The notes below the pieces were generated by a model, which was not told where the DNA came from, ran no database searches, and was given only the letters and a program-made list of their open reading frames with translations. Made by a program: the position numbers and the translations under genes. A DNA stretch of 48,870 nt. Origin: a virus. The stretch is from positions 1 through 48,870 of IMG/VR virus record IMGVR_UViG_3300043446_001953. One strand, given 5' to 3'. This document shows, piece by piece, positions 17,722 through 24,115 of this stretch; position 1 is the stretch's first letter, and every line of letters begins with the position of its first letter.

Positions 17722-18344
17722 CACTGAGTTGCCTCCATGTTTATGCCCTTGCCGATTGTCATGGTTTCTGGGGCATTGGACTGCATTGCGGCTCCAGTGA
17801 AGTTCATGGTTCCGATGATTGCTGGACCGCAAATCCTAGGATGTGGACCAATCGAAGGGACATTCGCAATCGGCATCTCCATCATCTCCTTAAGCGTCGA
17901 CATCCCAGTGAAACTCTTCGACAGGGACGGAATGCTGAAATTGGAACTTACCCTAGGTGCGCTAGGTGGTGAATAGGACGGAGCACTTTCCTCCTCGTCT
18001 CCTGCCTGTTCGTCCCCTTGGGACGAACCACGTTTTTTGGAAACGTTGAGCGAATCCAGATAATCCATGTCCCCTCGGTCCTGAAGGGATTCGACGGACA
18101 TGACTCCTTGGTCTGGTTTCTTCGAAAACCTGTTGAGAACCTGATAGGACTCTACGTTCTGGTACAGGTCTGACCTTCTGGTGAGAAGACCGCTCTGGTT
18201 CTTCACCCAACCAAAAGACTCCAGCCTCCTGCTGGTCGCCTTTTCTCTGGCGAACACAACAGGCTCTGGTCCCGAACCAGACTTTTTGGTGGGGTCAAGT
18301 TTTGGGTTCCCCTCGGAGGGAACCATCTTGTCCCCATCAGCCAT
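17721..18344 (-). CDS. Unknown protein upstream of terminase (207 aa)
   Basis: No family recognised. The N-terminal half is charged and disordered (MADGDKMVPSEGNPKLD). It includes a segment with SRRLESFGWVKNQSGLL and an acidic Ser/Pro linker (~105-130). The last ~70 residues are Met/Ile/Pro-rich with low charge (IANVPSIGPHPRICGPAIIG), perhaps a small membrane-interacting or beta region. Joined to both neighbours by TGATG overlaps, it probably belongs to the head-assembly or packaging set. No small-terminase HTH is seen. Confidence 0.75.
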   Translation of the reverse strand: MADGDKMVPSEGNPKLDPTKKSGSGPEPVVFAREKATSRRLESFGWVKNQSGLLTRRSDLYQNVESYQVLNRFSKKPDQGVMSVESLQDRGDMDYLDSLNVSKKRGSSQGDEQAGDEEESAPSYSPPSAPRVSSNFSIPSLSKSFTGMSTLKEMMEMPIANVPSIGPHPRICGPAIIGTMNFTGAAMQSNAPETMTIGKGINMEATQ

Positions 18345-18790
18345 CAGTAGCCCCTACCTTCTCGCTTGCGGTCAGCCCACCAACTGGAAGGCGTAGGAGC
18401 CTTTGGTTCATTAGCCTTGCGTAGGTCGTTTTGAAGATTCTCGTTGGCTTTCCTTTGCTCGTTGTACTTCTGATAAAGCACTGAACCACCAGCGGCTGCG
18501 GCAGTTGCGCCGACACCGCCGATTACACCTGCAGTTACCCTGTCCATCGCACGACCCTTCTGCTCCGCTTCGACGTTCTTCACGCCTTGCTTGGTGGCTT
18601 GGGTAGTCGCACGTCGTGCGGCTGTGCGTTCGGCTTTTACTTGGTCAATCTGAGCCTGAGATTGACGCTGATTGGCCCGAGAGGATGCCCTAGCCTTGTT
18701 CAGAGCGTCCAGTGCAGACTTTGCTTTTGCCCTTTCTTTCAGGAGTTGAGCCTGAATTCTCTTCATTTGAGGCGATGGTGGTTTTGGCAT
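18344..18790 (-). CDS. Basic coiled-coil protein with a central hydrophobic segment (148 aa)
   Basis: Residues ~8-80 are a Lys/Arg/Gln/Ala coiled coil (QAQLLKERAKAKSALDALNK). Residues ~86-105 are Gly/Ala-rich and hydrophobic (AGVIGGVGATAAAAGGSVLY) and could insert into a membrane. A second charged helix follows, and the end is basic (WWADRKREGRGY). No family recognised. The C-terminal RGY is shared with the next gene's product. Coiled coil plus a membrane-active segment resembles ejected virion proteins. That is inference. Confidence 0.75.
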   Translation of the reverse strand: MPKPPSPQMKRIQAQLLKERAKAKSALDALNKARASSRANQRQSQAQIDQVKAERTAARRATTQATKQGVKNVEAEQKGRAMDRVTAGVIGGVGATAAAAGGSVLYQKYNEQRKANENLQNDLRKANEPKAPTPSSWWADRKREGRGY

Positions 18791-18806
18791 GGTATTGGTT
18801 TAAAGA

Positions 18807-19226
18807 TTAGTAGCCTCGTTGCTGTTTCTTGTGTTCTGACCAAGCGGAACCTGCTTGAGCCGCACCATAACCTGCGGCACCGCCTAGGGCGATTTTTCCA
18901 GCAGTCTTAAGTGCTTCCTGCCTTCCGATTGCGTTCCTCTTAGCCATGTCCGCTTCGCTGTAAGCGGTGCCGTTTAATCCAGTGGGACGAACTAGGTCAC
19001 GAACATCCTTTGTCTTGTTGTACTGGTCGAGAACGGACTGGTTAACTTTAGCGGTCCTCCACTTGTCCTTCATCCTAGCGGATGGGCTCTTGTATCCTTC
19101 GTCGCCCCAACGAAGCGGACTTGGCTTCTTTGGGGTGGGCTTTTCACTAACCCCATAACCCTTCATTTCCTTTGTGAACTGCTTGATTGCAGACTTTGAT
19201 GCTTTTGGTAATTTAATGGGTTTCAT
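18807..19226 (-). CDS. Basic protein with a C-terminal Gly/Ala hydrophobic segment (139 aa)
   Basis: Begins MKPIKLPKASKSAIKQFTKE, strongly basic, with Lys/Pro-rich and Asp/Arg-rich stretches. A Gly/Ala-rich hydrophobic segment (~113-130, IALGGAAGYGAAQAGSAW) precedes the basic tail HKKQQRGY. No family recognised. The layout (basic, then Gly/Ala-rich helix, then RGY end) matches the downstream neighbour's C-terminal half, so the two may be distant paralogs or functional partners. The leader is A/T-rich (TTTTTTAGAAAATG) without an SD. Confidence 0.75.
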   Translation of the reverse strand: MKPIKLPKASKSAIKQFTKEMKGYGVSEKPTPKKPSPLRWGDEGYKSPSARMKDKWRTAKVNQSVLDQYNKTKDVRDLVRPTGLNGTAYSEADMAKRNAIGRQEALKTAGKIALGGAAGYGAAQAGSAWSEHKKQQRGY

Positions 19227-19237
19227 TTTCTAAAAAA

Positions 19238-19573
19238 TTAGAATCCAGCCCTCTTGAGCCTGACGACGTCGGCTTCCACCCGACTAGCAAGACCCTTTTT
19301 GTGTGGTGCCGCATAGCGGACTGGCTTAGCCCAAGTATCTTCTAGGGCTTTCTTTTCTTCAGGAGTGTGAGTGGAGTACCAACGTTCGTACTCGGACATG
19401 TTTGGGTCCCGAGGGGCTGACCTCATGCGTTCTTGGAACTCGCCCTTGTTCTTGATTTCAGGAAAAACCTGCGCCCCCTGAACAGTCACGTTCTTGCCGA
19501 GTTTCTTGGCGGTCCAAGAGGACGTCTGATGCGGAAGGGCACCAGCGATTTTTTTGATTTTGAATGGTTTCAT
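19238..19573 (-). CDS. Small basic protein with AGALPHQTSSWT motif (111 aa)
   Basis: Begins MKPFKIKKIAGALPHQTSSW. The motif AGALPHQTSSWT (residues 10-21) is also found in the upstream gene's product. The rest is charged (FQERMRSAPRDPNMSEYERW, TPEEKKALEDTW) and ends VRLKRAGF. No family recognised and no membrane segment is visible. It belongs to a run of small basic proteins before terminase. The shared motif suggests binding to a common partner. Confidence 0.75.
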   Translation of the reverse strand: MKPFKIKKIAGALPHQTSSWTAKKLGKNVTVQGAQVFPEIKNKGEFQERMRSAPRDPNMSEYERWYSTHTPEEKKALEDTWAKPVRYAAPHKKGLASRVEADVVRLKRAGF

Positions 19574-19588
19574 TTTTGTACTTGAGAA

Positions 19589-20044
19589 TCAGTAGCCGCC
19601 TTCGGGGAAACCCTTGTATTTCCAAGCCAAATAATTCCCGATTTCAGCGGACGACTTCTGCTTGGTCCAAGAAGAAGTCTGATGGGGAAGGGCACCAGCG
19701 CTCTGACTAGTAATTCTATTTTGCAGACGTTGATGATAGTCTGGCGAAAGTTGCGGTTGCTTCCAAGCGTTCTGAGGATGCTTGATGCGACCAGTCTCTT
19801 GGACGCTAGGAGTACTCTTTGGACGAGTGACTTCAGCCCTGACTGCGGCGACGTCCTTCTTCGGGTAATACCTTGATGCTCCCTTGACGTCGTCCTTGTA
19901 CATCGGAGCCTTGCCAGCCTTGATTTTATCTCCTGCCTTGTAGAGTTTGCTTACGCCAGCACCAAACTCCCGACTGCCAGCCTTGAACGTCTTCTTCGAC
20001 ATTCCTAGCGTGGCTTTCGAAACAGCCATTAACCCGATGGGCAT
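19589..20044 (-). CDS. Small basic protein with AGALPHQTSSWT motif near its C-terminus (151 aa)
   Basis: Lys/Ala/Gly-rich N-terminus (SKKTFKAGSREFGAGVSKLY), then a basic middle (KGASRYYPKKD). The motif AGALPHQTSSWT follows at residues 116-127, and the end is KGFPEGGY. No family recognised. The start at 20044 follows a run of seven A residues on the coding strand. An internal Met at residue 6 is an alternative. The same motif opens the next gene's product, with 34 of 37 bases identical between 19511-19547 and 19664-19700. Confidence 0.75.
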   Translation of the reverse strand: MPIGLMAVSKATLGMSKKTFKAGSREFGAGVSKLYKAGDKIKAGKAPMYKDDVKGASRYYPKKDVAAVRAEVTRPKSTPSVQETGRIKHPQNAWKQPQLSPDYHQRLQNRITSQSAGALPHQTSSWTKQKSSAEIGNYLAWKYKGFPEGGY

Positions 20045-20083
20045 TTTTTTCTTAGTCGGGGGTTTTTGTTTGCGACGGAGCGG

Positions 20084-20209
20084 TTAGCAACGCTTACCGC
20101 CACGCATGGGCTTGTTGCCCTTGCGCTTGTACTCGGGTTCGGAACGCATGGACTTCTCCTTGCGTTCGTAGGACTTGGATTCCTTGGCTTCGTGCTTCTT
20201 GGTGCTCAT
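20084..20209 (-). CDS. Very small Lys/Arg/Glu-rich basic protein (41 aa)
   Basis: Product begins MSTKKHEAKESKSYERKEKS and ends MRGGKRC, with roughly 40% Lys, Arg and His. The ATG overlaps the upstream stop (ATGA), which decides this start. No family recognised. Such tiny basic proteins may bind nucleic acid or be packaged in the head. That is inference. The following 39 bases to the next gene contain no gene. Confidence 0.65.
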   Translation of the reverse strand: MSTKKHEAKESKSYERKEKSMRSEPEYKRKGNKPMRGGKRC

Positions 20210-20637
20210 CGTGATTTGCGTGTGTTGAAAAGTCTGATACGTGATTCTGGTCGTTGCGAGCAGAAAAATTGGGTACCCTTCTGGGTTATCTGGACCTTGG
20301 CTCCAGAGTAAAAGTTCCGAGCGTCGGCGACGTTGGCGAAGACCACCCTGCCGTCCTCCAACTTGACCGCCATCCGCTTGTAGTTCGGGAAGTCGCACCT
20401 GAACACAACGGCGTCGAGTATCTGGGACTCTTGCTGAACTGGTTTAGCCTGAACGACGCCAAACCGCTCCAAAGCCTTCCTAACGCCTTGTTCGGTAAAA
20501 ATGACAGGACACAACTTGGCTGGCTTGGAGCCGACCACCTCTCGTTCCCAGTCAGCGCCCTCCGTCAGGGTCTTCCTGAACTCCCTAAGTTCGTCCTTGG
20601 GAAGCCCATAAGCCTCAATCAGTTCATACTCCTTCAT
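20206..20637 (-). CDS. Unknown soluble protein (143 aa)
   Basis: The start at 20637 (MKEYELIEAYGLPKDELREF) overlaps the resolvase end by 14 bases and is preferred. The frame stays open upstream to 20712, entirely inside the resolvase gene. An N-terminal helical region is followed by TLTEGADWEREVVGSKPAKL and TEQGVRKALERFG (~52-64, possibly a small HTH-like unit). A beta-rich second half follows (RMAVKLEDGRVVFANVAD). No family recognised. Coupling to RusA suggests a DNA-related role, but this is not shown. Confidence 0.7.
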   Translation of the reverse strand: MKEYELIEAYGLPKDELREFRKTLTEGADWEREVVGSKPAKLCPVIFTEQGVRKALERFGVVQAKPVQQESQILDAVVFRCDFPNYKRMAVKLEDGRVVFANVADARNFYSGAKVQITQKGTQFFCSQRPESRIRLFNTRKSR

Positions 20638-21115
20638 TCTTGAGATGTTCTCGGGTTGCATGGCAAAAGGCGTCATCGATGAAATTGCAGGGTTTGAGTT
20701 CGATTCCGACAAAAGGCACCTGTGTGCGGAATTTGAACACCTTGCCGAAAACGACCTGTGAGTCGTCGTTCCAGAAATGGGTCGCAGTGAGCGAATCGCA
20801 CACCGCCTTAGCCAGATTGTCGAAATCGGGCTTGGTCGTCATTGGAGCCGATTTGCCCTTGTCTGACTTGATTAGCGGGAAACCGAAGTAAATGCTCAGT
20901 TCCAGCGGACCCTCGAAAGGCTGGTCAGGAGCCTTGGACTTCACCGCCAACTGGAAAGCCCTCATCCACTGCTTAATGGCTGACTTCTCGGTCTTGCCGA
21001 TGAACTGCCTTCCGTCCCTTGTCCTCAGGATTCGGAGGTCTGCTTGGTGGGTCGTGCGAATCGGCTCGATTTCCACTAGGAACTTGCGTTGGTGGTAGTT
21101 GGGCCTATCTTCCAT
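20624..21115 (-). CDS. rusA: RusA-family Holliday junction resolvase (163 aa)
   Basis: Cleaves Holliday junctions and branched DNA, probably clearing replication intermediates before packaging. The RusA signature is clear: a basic strand region, then TTKPDFDNLAKAVCDSLT (~93-110) with the catalytic Asp pair and conserved Asp-Asn, followed by FWNDDSQVVFGKVFKF (~113-128), where DD is the third acidic site. The start at 21115 (MEDRPNYHQRK) gives the usual length. The frame is open upstream to 21475 but only inside the divergent gene. It appears to be the first gene of the late leftward train. Confidence 0.92.
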   Translation of the reverse strand: MEDRPNYHQRKFLVEIEPIRTTHQADLRILRTRDGRQFIGKTEKSAIKQWMRAFQLAVKSKAPDQPFEGPLELSIYFGFPLIKSDKGKSAPMTTKPDFDNLAKAVCDSLTATHFWNDDSQVVFGKVFKFRTQVPFVGIELKPCNFIDDAFCHATREHLKNEGV

Positions 21116-21143
21116 TAAACCGAGATTCGGCACAACACTACCT

Positions 21144-21773
21144 ATGTCAATGGATAACGAACGTCTGGACACGAACCCATCCAGCAACCACAACGCCTCA
21201 AGGATGTCCCCCGACAAGCGCAAGTCCATCGAGACCATGCTCAGGGAAGGCACCCCCATACTCGAAATCGCCAAAGCCAACAAGACCTCCCCCAACAACG
21301 TCATGGCGGTAAAGAAGTCCATGCCAGAGACCACTGGGCTACAGGATGAGTTCAAGGCTACCACTGTCCGCAACCTGAAGTCCTTCGTCCAACGTGCCTC
21401 CCAGAAGTTGAGCGACAACCTAGACGACCTGCACGTCTCCCAGATACCCATCGCCATGGGCATCGCCATCGACAAGATTCAGACCCTCCAAGACCAAGCC
21501 ACTTCGGTTGTAGAACACCGCTTTTCCATTTCCCACGATAGCATCAACAAATTATTGACTTCTAGGGGTTTTGACCTGAAAAAGGCTAAGGAAGTCGTCA
21601 TCGACGCCGAAACAGTCTCTGAGAAGCCCAAGCCAACCCAAGTCTACCTCGATTGGGCTAAGAATCCGAAGGGTACTTTTTTGCCCATAACGGAAAAGGC
21701 TGATGACCCGTCACAAAATCTCAACTTCCAGCCAATCGACCCCCCTCCCCCCCATGTTGACCATGAAGAATAG
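21144..21773 (+). CDS. HTH DNA-binding protein, regulator or small-terminase candidate (209 aa)
   Basis: Residues ~20-55 form a helix-turn-helix (RKSIETMLREGTPILEIAKA, then NKTSPNNVMAVKKS). A long helical region follows with QIPIAMGIAIDKIQTLQDQA (~107-126) and HRFSISHDSINKLL (~130-143). This HTH-plus-helical layout occurs in phage proteins annotated as small terminases or HTH proteins. The C-terminus is Pro-rich (PPPPHVDHEE). The start at 21144 (MSMDNERLD) leaves 28 bases to the divergent resolvase. An earlier in-frame Met (21099) would overlap it. It stands alone on the plus strand, so it could also be a regulator of the late train. Confidence 0.75.
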   Translation: MSMDNERLDTNPSSNHNASRMSPDKRKSIETMLREGTPILEIAKANKTSPNNVMAVKKSMPETTGLQDEFKATTVRNLKSFVQRASQKLSDNLDDLHVSQIPIAMGIAIDKIQTLQDQATSVVEHRFSISHDSINKLLTSRGFDLKKAKEVVIDAETVSEKPKPTQVYLDWAKNPKGTFLPITEKADDPSQNLNFQPIDPPPPHVDHEE

Positions 21774-22001
21774 TTCATGTCGGGGCTTGGACATGACTTC
21801 GCACAAGATGTATTATGTCTAATCTACCCCAACTTGGGCATGGTCTTGAACTGAATGTGCATCAAACCACTCATCCAATCGATTGACCACTTGACATGGG
21901 GTCAGTTTGTTTAGGATTACCATGGGGGTCGCACGATGGGTTAATCAATCACCCTTGGCTTCAGTGACCAGATGATGGCGAGTTGATGTAAACCCTTGTC
22001 C
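21774..22001. other. Convergent intergenic region with an inverted repeat
   Basis: 228 bases between two convergent genes. Just after the plus-strand stop a perfect 7-bp inverted repeat (TCATGTC at 21775-21781, GACATGA at 21790-21796) could fold into a hairpin with an 8-base loop. No U-tract follows on either strand, so termination is uncertain. No gene is seen in the remainder. Confidence 0.5.
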
Positions 22002-22439
22002 TTACGTTGATGTAGGCTTCAACAGGCGACTACAGGGCAAGGATGATGTGGCAATCAGATGGAGGCTTGAGATGGGCACGATTACCAGTTCAGAGGTATG
22101 GTCATCGCCACCATTGGTAATGCGTGAGCCAGCATAGCCCTTGGTTCGGTAGCAGGTGCGGAGGAAGTCCTTGAGGTCTTGGATGGGGAACACGAAGGTG
22201 AGCATGGTGCGCCCATTGAGGTGAAAGTTGTGTACCCAGTAATCGGCTTGTGTGACGGCGATGCCTGATGGCTTGCCACGTGATGTGAACTCGAACACGG
22301 CGTTGCCTGTGGTAGCCCATTGGTCTCGCTCGGTCTTCACTTCGACCTTGGCTTGGTCTGTGCCTAGCCAAGCGAGCCAGCGCTCGCCTTCCTGTCCGTA
22401 CTGAAGGTCTAGGTCGAACTTGTTGTGGTTGGTTGTCAC
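22002..22439 (-). CDS. PD-(D/E)XK-like nuclease (145 aa)
   Basis: Begins MTTNHNKFDLDLQYGQEGER. Residues ~12-45 read as a restriction-endonuclease-fold core: a Glu in the first helix (GQEGERWLAWL), then KVEVKTERDQW (~31-41) with the EVK catalytic strand. AVFEFTSRGKPSGIAVTQADYWVH (~47-70) follows. That E...(E)xK...Q-rich helix pattern suits a small phage PD-(D/E)XK nuclease, possibly for branched DNA or host DNA degradation. The ATG overlaps the lysozyme-like gene's stop (ATGA), so the two form a short minus-strand unit. The family call is an inference from motifs. Confidence 0.65.
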   Translation of the reverse strand: MTTNHNKFDLDLQYGQEGERWLAWLGTDQAKVEVKTERDQWATTGNAVFEFTSRGKPSGIAVTQADYWVHNFHLNGRTMLTFVFPIQDLKDFLRTCYRTKGYAGSRITNGGDDHTSELVIVPISSLHLIATSSLPCSRLLKPTST

Positions 22440-23080
22440 TTGTAGAGCAGGGGTATGCCTGTGGTCTCCATCTGCAGTTTGTGTGCGGCTATGAGGGCTG
22501 AGTAGCGAGAGCCTGTATCGACCTTCCTAGTGGCGGTTCGATAGGGGATGCCGATTGACGTCAGAAACAGGTATGGTCGGTCGAACTGTGGGCACCACAT
22601 GAACTCGTCGCTGGGGATGGGATTGAGTTCAAGCCCACGCATTGACTTGATGCGAGGGATGATGGACGGACCAAGCGAGTAGCAGGAATAGAGGATGATT
22701 GGGCTAGGGCTATGGCTGTGGTGCTTGATGAACGTAGCCCGAATAGCCATCAACAAAGTGTAGGCATAATCCTCTGATACGTTGGCGTCGTATGCACTGT
22801 GATACGGATGTATCGTCATGGCATTTGCCTTACGGATGATGTCTATGTCCATCCAAGCGGATTGGTGTATCTGGAAGCGACCAAGGGCTGGACCATCGGG
22901 CGAACGCCTGTCGCCTACGGCATGGTCGTCGTTGCCCGACTCGATGAGGGACAAGCCACCTGTCATGGCTCGCCTGTCATCGTACATCTTGATTTGCTTG
23001 CCCACTCGCACAGGTTGCGCCTGTGTGTGGGTCATGGCAAAACATAAGACGACCAAACCCAAGAAGAACGTTCGGGTCAC
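22436..23080 (-). CDS. Exported lysozyme-like muralytic enzyme (214 aa)
   Basis: Probable peptidoglycan-cleaving enzyme of the transglycosylase/lysozyme fold. With the GTG start at 23080, the product opens with a signal peptide (VTRTFFLGLVVLCFAMTHTQA, cleavage near residue 21). Residues ~42-72 carry GGLSLIESGNDDH with presumptive catalytic Glu47, then PALGRFQIHQ, the G.(F/Y)Q(I/V) motif of SLT-type enzymes. A longer start at 23107 (MYFVCQATG) is possible but spoils the signal. The signal suggests sec-dependent release, so lysis timing could follow export as well as holin. It lies far from the holin/spanin genes and overlaps the divergent gene at 23034. Confidence 0.75.
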   Translation of the reverse strand: MTRTFFLGLVVLCFAMTHTQAQPVRVGKQIKMYDDRRAMTGGLSLIESGNDDHAVGDRRSPDGPALGRFQIHQSAWMDIDIIRKANAMTIHPYHSAYDANVSEDYAYTLLMAIRATFIKHHSHSPSPIILYSCYSLGPSIIPRIKSMRGLELNPIPSDEFMWCPQFDRPYLFLTSIGIPYRTATRKVDTGSRYSALIAAHKLQMETTGIPLLYK

Positions 23081-23432
23081 GCCTGTGGCTTGGCAAACGA
23101 AGTACATAGACGACCTAGTTAACGATGAGTTGCATGACGTCAACATTGCGATACTTGAGCCAAGGGAATGGCTCGACCACTGCATCGTGGACGTGGTGCA
23201 GGACATGAAGGATTGTTCATGGCACGTGAACTACAGCAGGTCGCTGCTGGTGTATTGGTATGCCCATTACTTCGCATGCAGTAAGTGCAAATCACATACA
23301 TGGGCGTGTGTGGAAAATGAATACAACAATGACGTGGATAAGTACCACGACTTGGCTAGTGAGTGGGTAGATGCCAATACCATGCGTGGGGCGCCCTACA
23401 TGGGCGAAAATCGACCCATGTTCAGCCTGTAA
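23034..23432 (+). CDS. Unknown small protein with Cys/Trp-rich middle (132 aa)
   Basis: Begins MAKHKTTKPKKNVRVTPVAW, with a basic start and then an acidic helical region (EWLDHCIVDVVQDMKDCSWH). The segment YFACSKCKSHTWACVENEY (~85-103) carries a CxxC plus a third Cys, perhaps a small metal-binding site. No family recognised. The start overlaps the lysozyme-like gene's 5' end on the opposite strand by 47 bases. It is the first gene of the rightward arm. Confidence 0.65.
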   Translation: MAKHKTTKPKKNVRVTPVAWQTKYIDDLVNDELHDVNIAILEPREWLDHCIVDVVQDMKDCSWHVNYSRSLLVYWYAHYFACSKCKSHTWACVENEYNNDVDKYHDLASEWVDANTMRGAPYMGENRPMFSL

Positions 23433-23757
23433 TAGGGCTAAATACCCATCTTTATTTCGTTGGTAATCAACGACTTACGTACAATCAACAAATTGTAGTT
23501 GCACCTGACCGCCTGAGCGTCATGTTGGGTTATGTCAGTGCAACCCAAGGCTAACGCCGATGGTTGAAAGCGAAAGGTAGGGGTAGGTCCTACTGCATCA
23601 AACTCGTAAAAGCACTGACTCGTTCTTTCCAACAACATGAGCACCAGAAGAGTCTAAGGGTTCGGGTATACGTGAAGGATACCCGACGCAAGTGGTTCGC
23701 CCAGCCCTATGACTTGACTTTCGCCAGCAATGGCATAACCCAACACAACATACAACA
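23433..23757. other. Structured intergenic region upstream of the tRNA cluster
   Basis: 325 bases with no confident gene. Four perfect short inverted repeats lie in it: CGTTG/CAACG (23458-23472), TTGGGTT/AACCCAA (23525-23548), GTAGG/CCTAC (23577-23593) and CGGGTAT/ATACCCG (23663-23685). A TACAAT hexamer at 23480-23485 resembles a -10 box but lacks a well-spaced -35. A TTG-start frame (23564-23791, 75 codons) could be coding but I do not trust it. The stretch may be a structured 5' leader or a small RNA. Confidence 0.5.
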
Positions 23758-23859
23758 ATGCTCAACACAACCACAGCACTGCTCGTCGTAGCGTCCGTGA
23801 TTGATGTCCTCACCCTCATCGGTGTGTACATCCTCATCGGTAGCCACTTCGCCAAGTAA
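23758..23859 (+). CDS. Tiny single-pass membrane protein (33 aa)
   Basis: Begins MLNTTTALLVVASVIDVLTL and continues IGVYILIGSHFAK. One hydrophobic helix (~7-28) is interrupted by Asp16, and the end is short and basic. The leader CAACACAACATACAACA before ATG matches the CA-rich leaders of other early genes, which supports translation. A UUCG hairpin follows six bases after the stop. No family recognised. It may be a small membrane-active early protein. Confidence 0.6.
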   Translation: MLNTTTALLVVASVIDVLTLIGVYILIGSHFAK

Positions 23860-23864
23860 GTGCG

Positions 23865-23880
23865 ACTGCCTTCGGGCAGT
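23865..23880 (+). terminator. UUCG-tetraloop hairpin after the small membrane gene
   Basis: ACTGCC (23865-23870), TTCG loop, GGCAGT (23875-23880), followed by ACCCTTTC. The stem is perfect and capped by the very stable UUCG loop, but the downstream tract is only partly U-rich. It could terminate weakly, or protect or process the RNA before the tRNAs. A similar hairpin with a CCCTTTC tail lies at 29722-29739. Confidence 0.6.
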
Positions 23881-23890
23881 ACCCTTTCAT

Positions 23891-23965
23891 CGGGACGTAG
23901 CCTAGTGGTCAGGCACTAGTTTTGGGAACTAGTCCACGCAGGTTCGAACCCTGTCGTCCCGACCA
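23891..23965 (+). tRNA. tRNA-Pro (anticodon UGG)
   Basis: Complete cloverleaf. The acceptor stem CGGGACG/CGTCCCG begins with the C1-G72 pair typical of bacterial tRNA-Pro. The D arm is GCCT/AGGC, the anticodon stem CTAGT/ACTAG has loop TTTGGGA (anticodon TGG at 23923-23925), and the T arm has loop TTCGAAC. CCA is encoded at 23963-23965. It reads CCA and, by wobble, CCG. It is the first of two tandem tRNA-Pro genes. Confidence 0.95.
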
Positions 23966-23970
23966 TTTAA

Positions 23971-24045
23971 CGAGATGTAGCCTAGAGGACAGGCACTAGC
24001 ATGGGGTGCTAGGTCACGCAGGTTCGATTCCTGTCATCTCGACCA
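23971..24045 (+). tRNA. tRNA-Pro (anticodon GGG)
   Basis: Complete cloverleaf. The acceptor stem is CGAGATG/CATCTCG with C1-G72, and the anticodon stem CTAGC/GCTAG has loop ATGGGGT (anticodon GGG at 24003-24005). The T loop is TTCGATT and CCA is encoded at 24043-24045. It reads CCC and CCU. Only five bases separate it from tRNA-Pro(UGG), and the two share much of their D and T arms, so they probably arose by duplication. Confidence 0.95.
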
Positions 24046-24073
24046 TTTCCCTGCTCCAATCAGCGGGGCTTAA

Positions 24074-24115
24074 CACCAACCAAACCAACCAAAAAAACCA
24101 AACCAACCAACCAAC
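24074..24115 (+). promoter_or_regulatory. CCAA-repeat translation leader
   Basis: Eight CCAA units, with short A runs between some, lie directly before the ATG at 24116. No Shine-Dalgarno sequence is present. Similar CCAA/CA-rich stretches precede the ATGs at 24587, 24924, 27541, 29478 and 31034. The arrangement suggests an SD-independent ribosome-recruiting leader, which is an inference. Confidence 0.6.

Noticed and set aside
16093-17832. Longer terminase start at 17832
   Set aside because: The extra 37 residues are His/Asn/Arg-rich and overlap the upstream gene. The TGATG junction at 17721 gives a normal terminase start.
21116-21150. TTGACA hexamer on the minus strand (21145-21150) as a late promoter -35
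   Set aside because: No acceptable -10 lies 16-18 bases downstream. The hexamer overlaps the start codon of the divergent gene. The late promoter remains unlocated.
21892-21915. TTGACA followed by TAGGAT as a plus-strand promoter
   Set aside because: Spacing is only 15 bases, the -10 is poor, and it would transcribe antisense through the nuclease and lysozyme genes.
23564-23791. 75-codon plus frame with TTG start before the tiny membrane gene
   Set aside because: No leader, non-ATG start, and it runs across a hairpin and into another gene. Kept only as a possibility within the intergenic entry.
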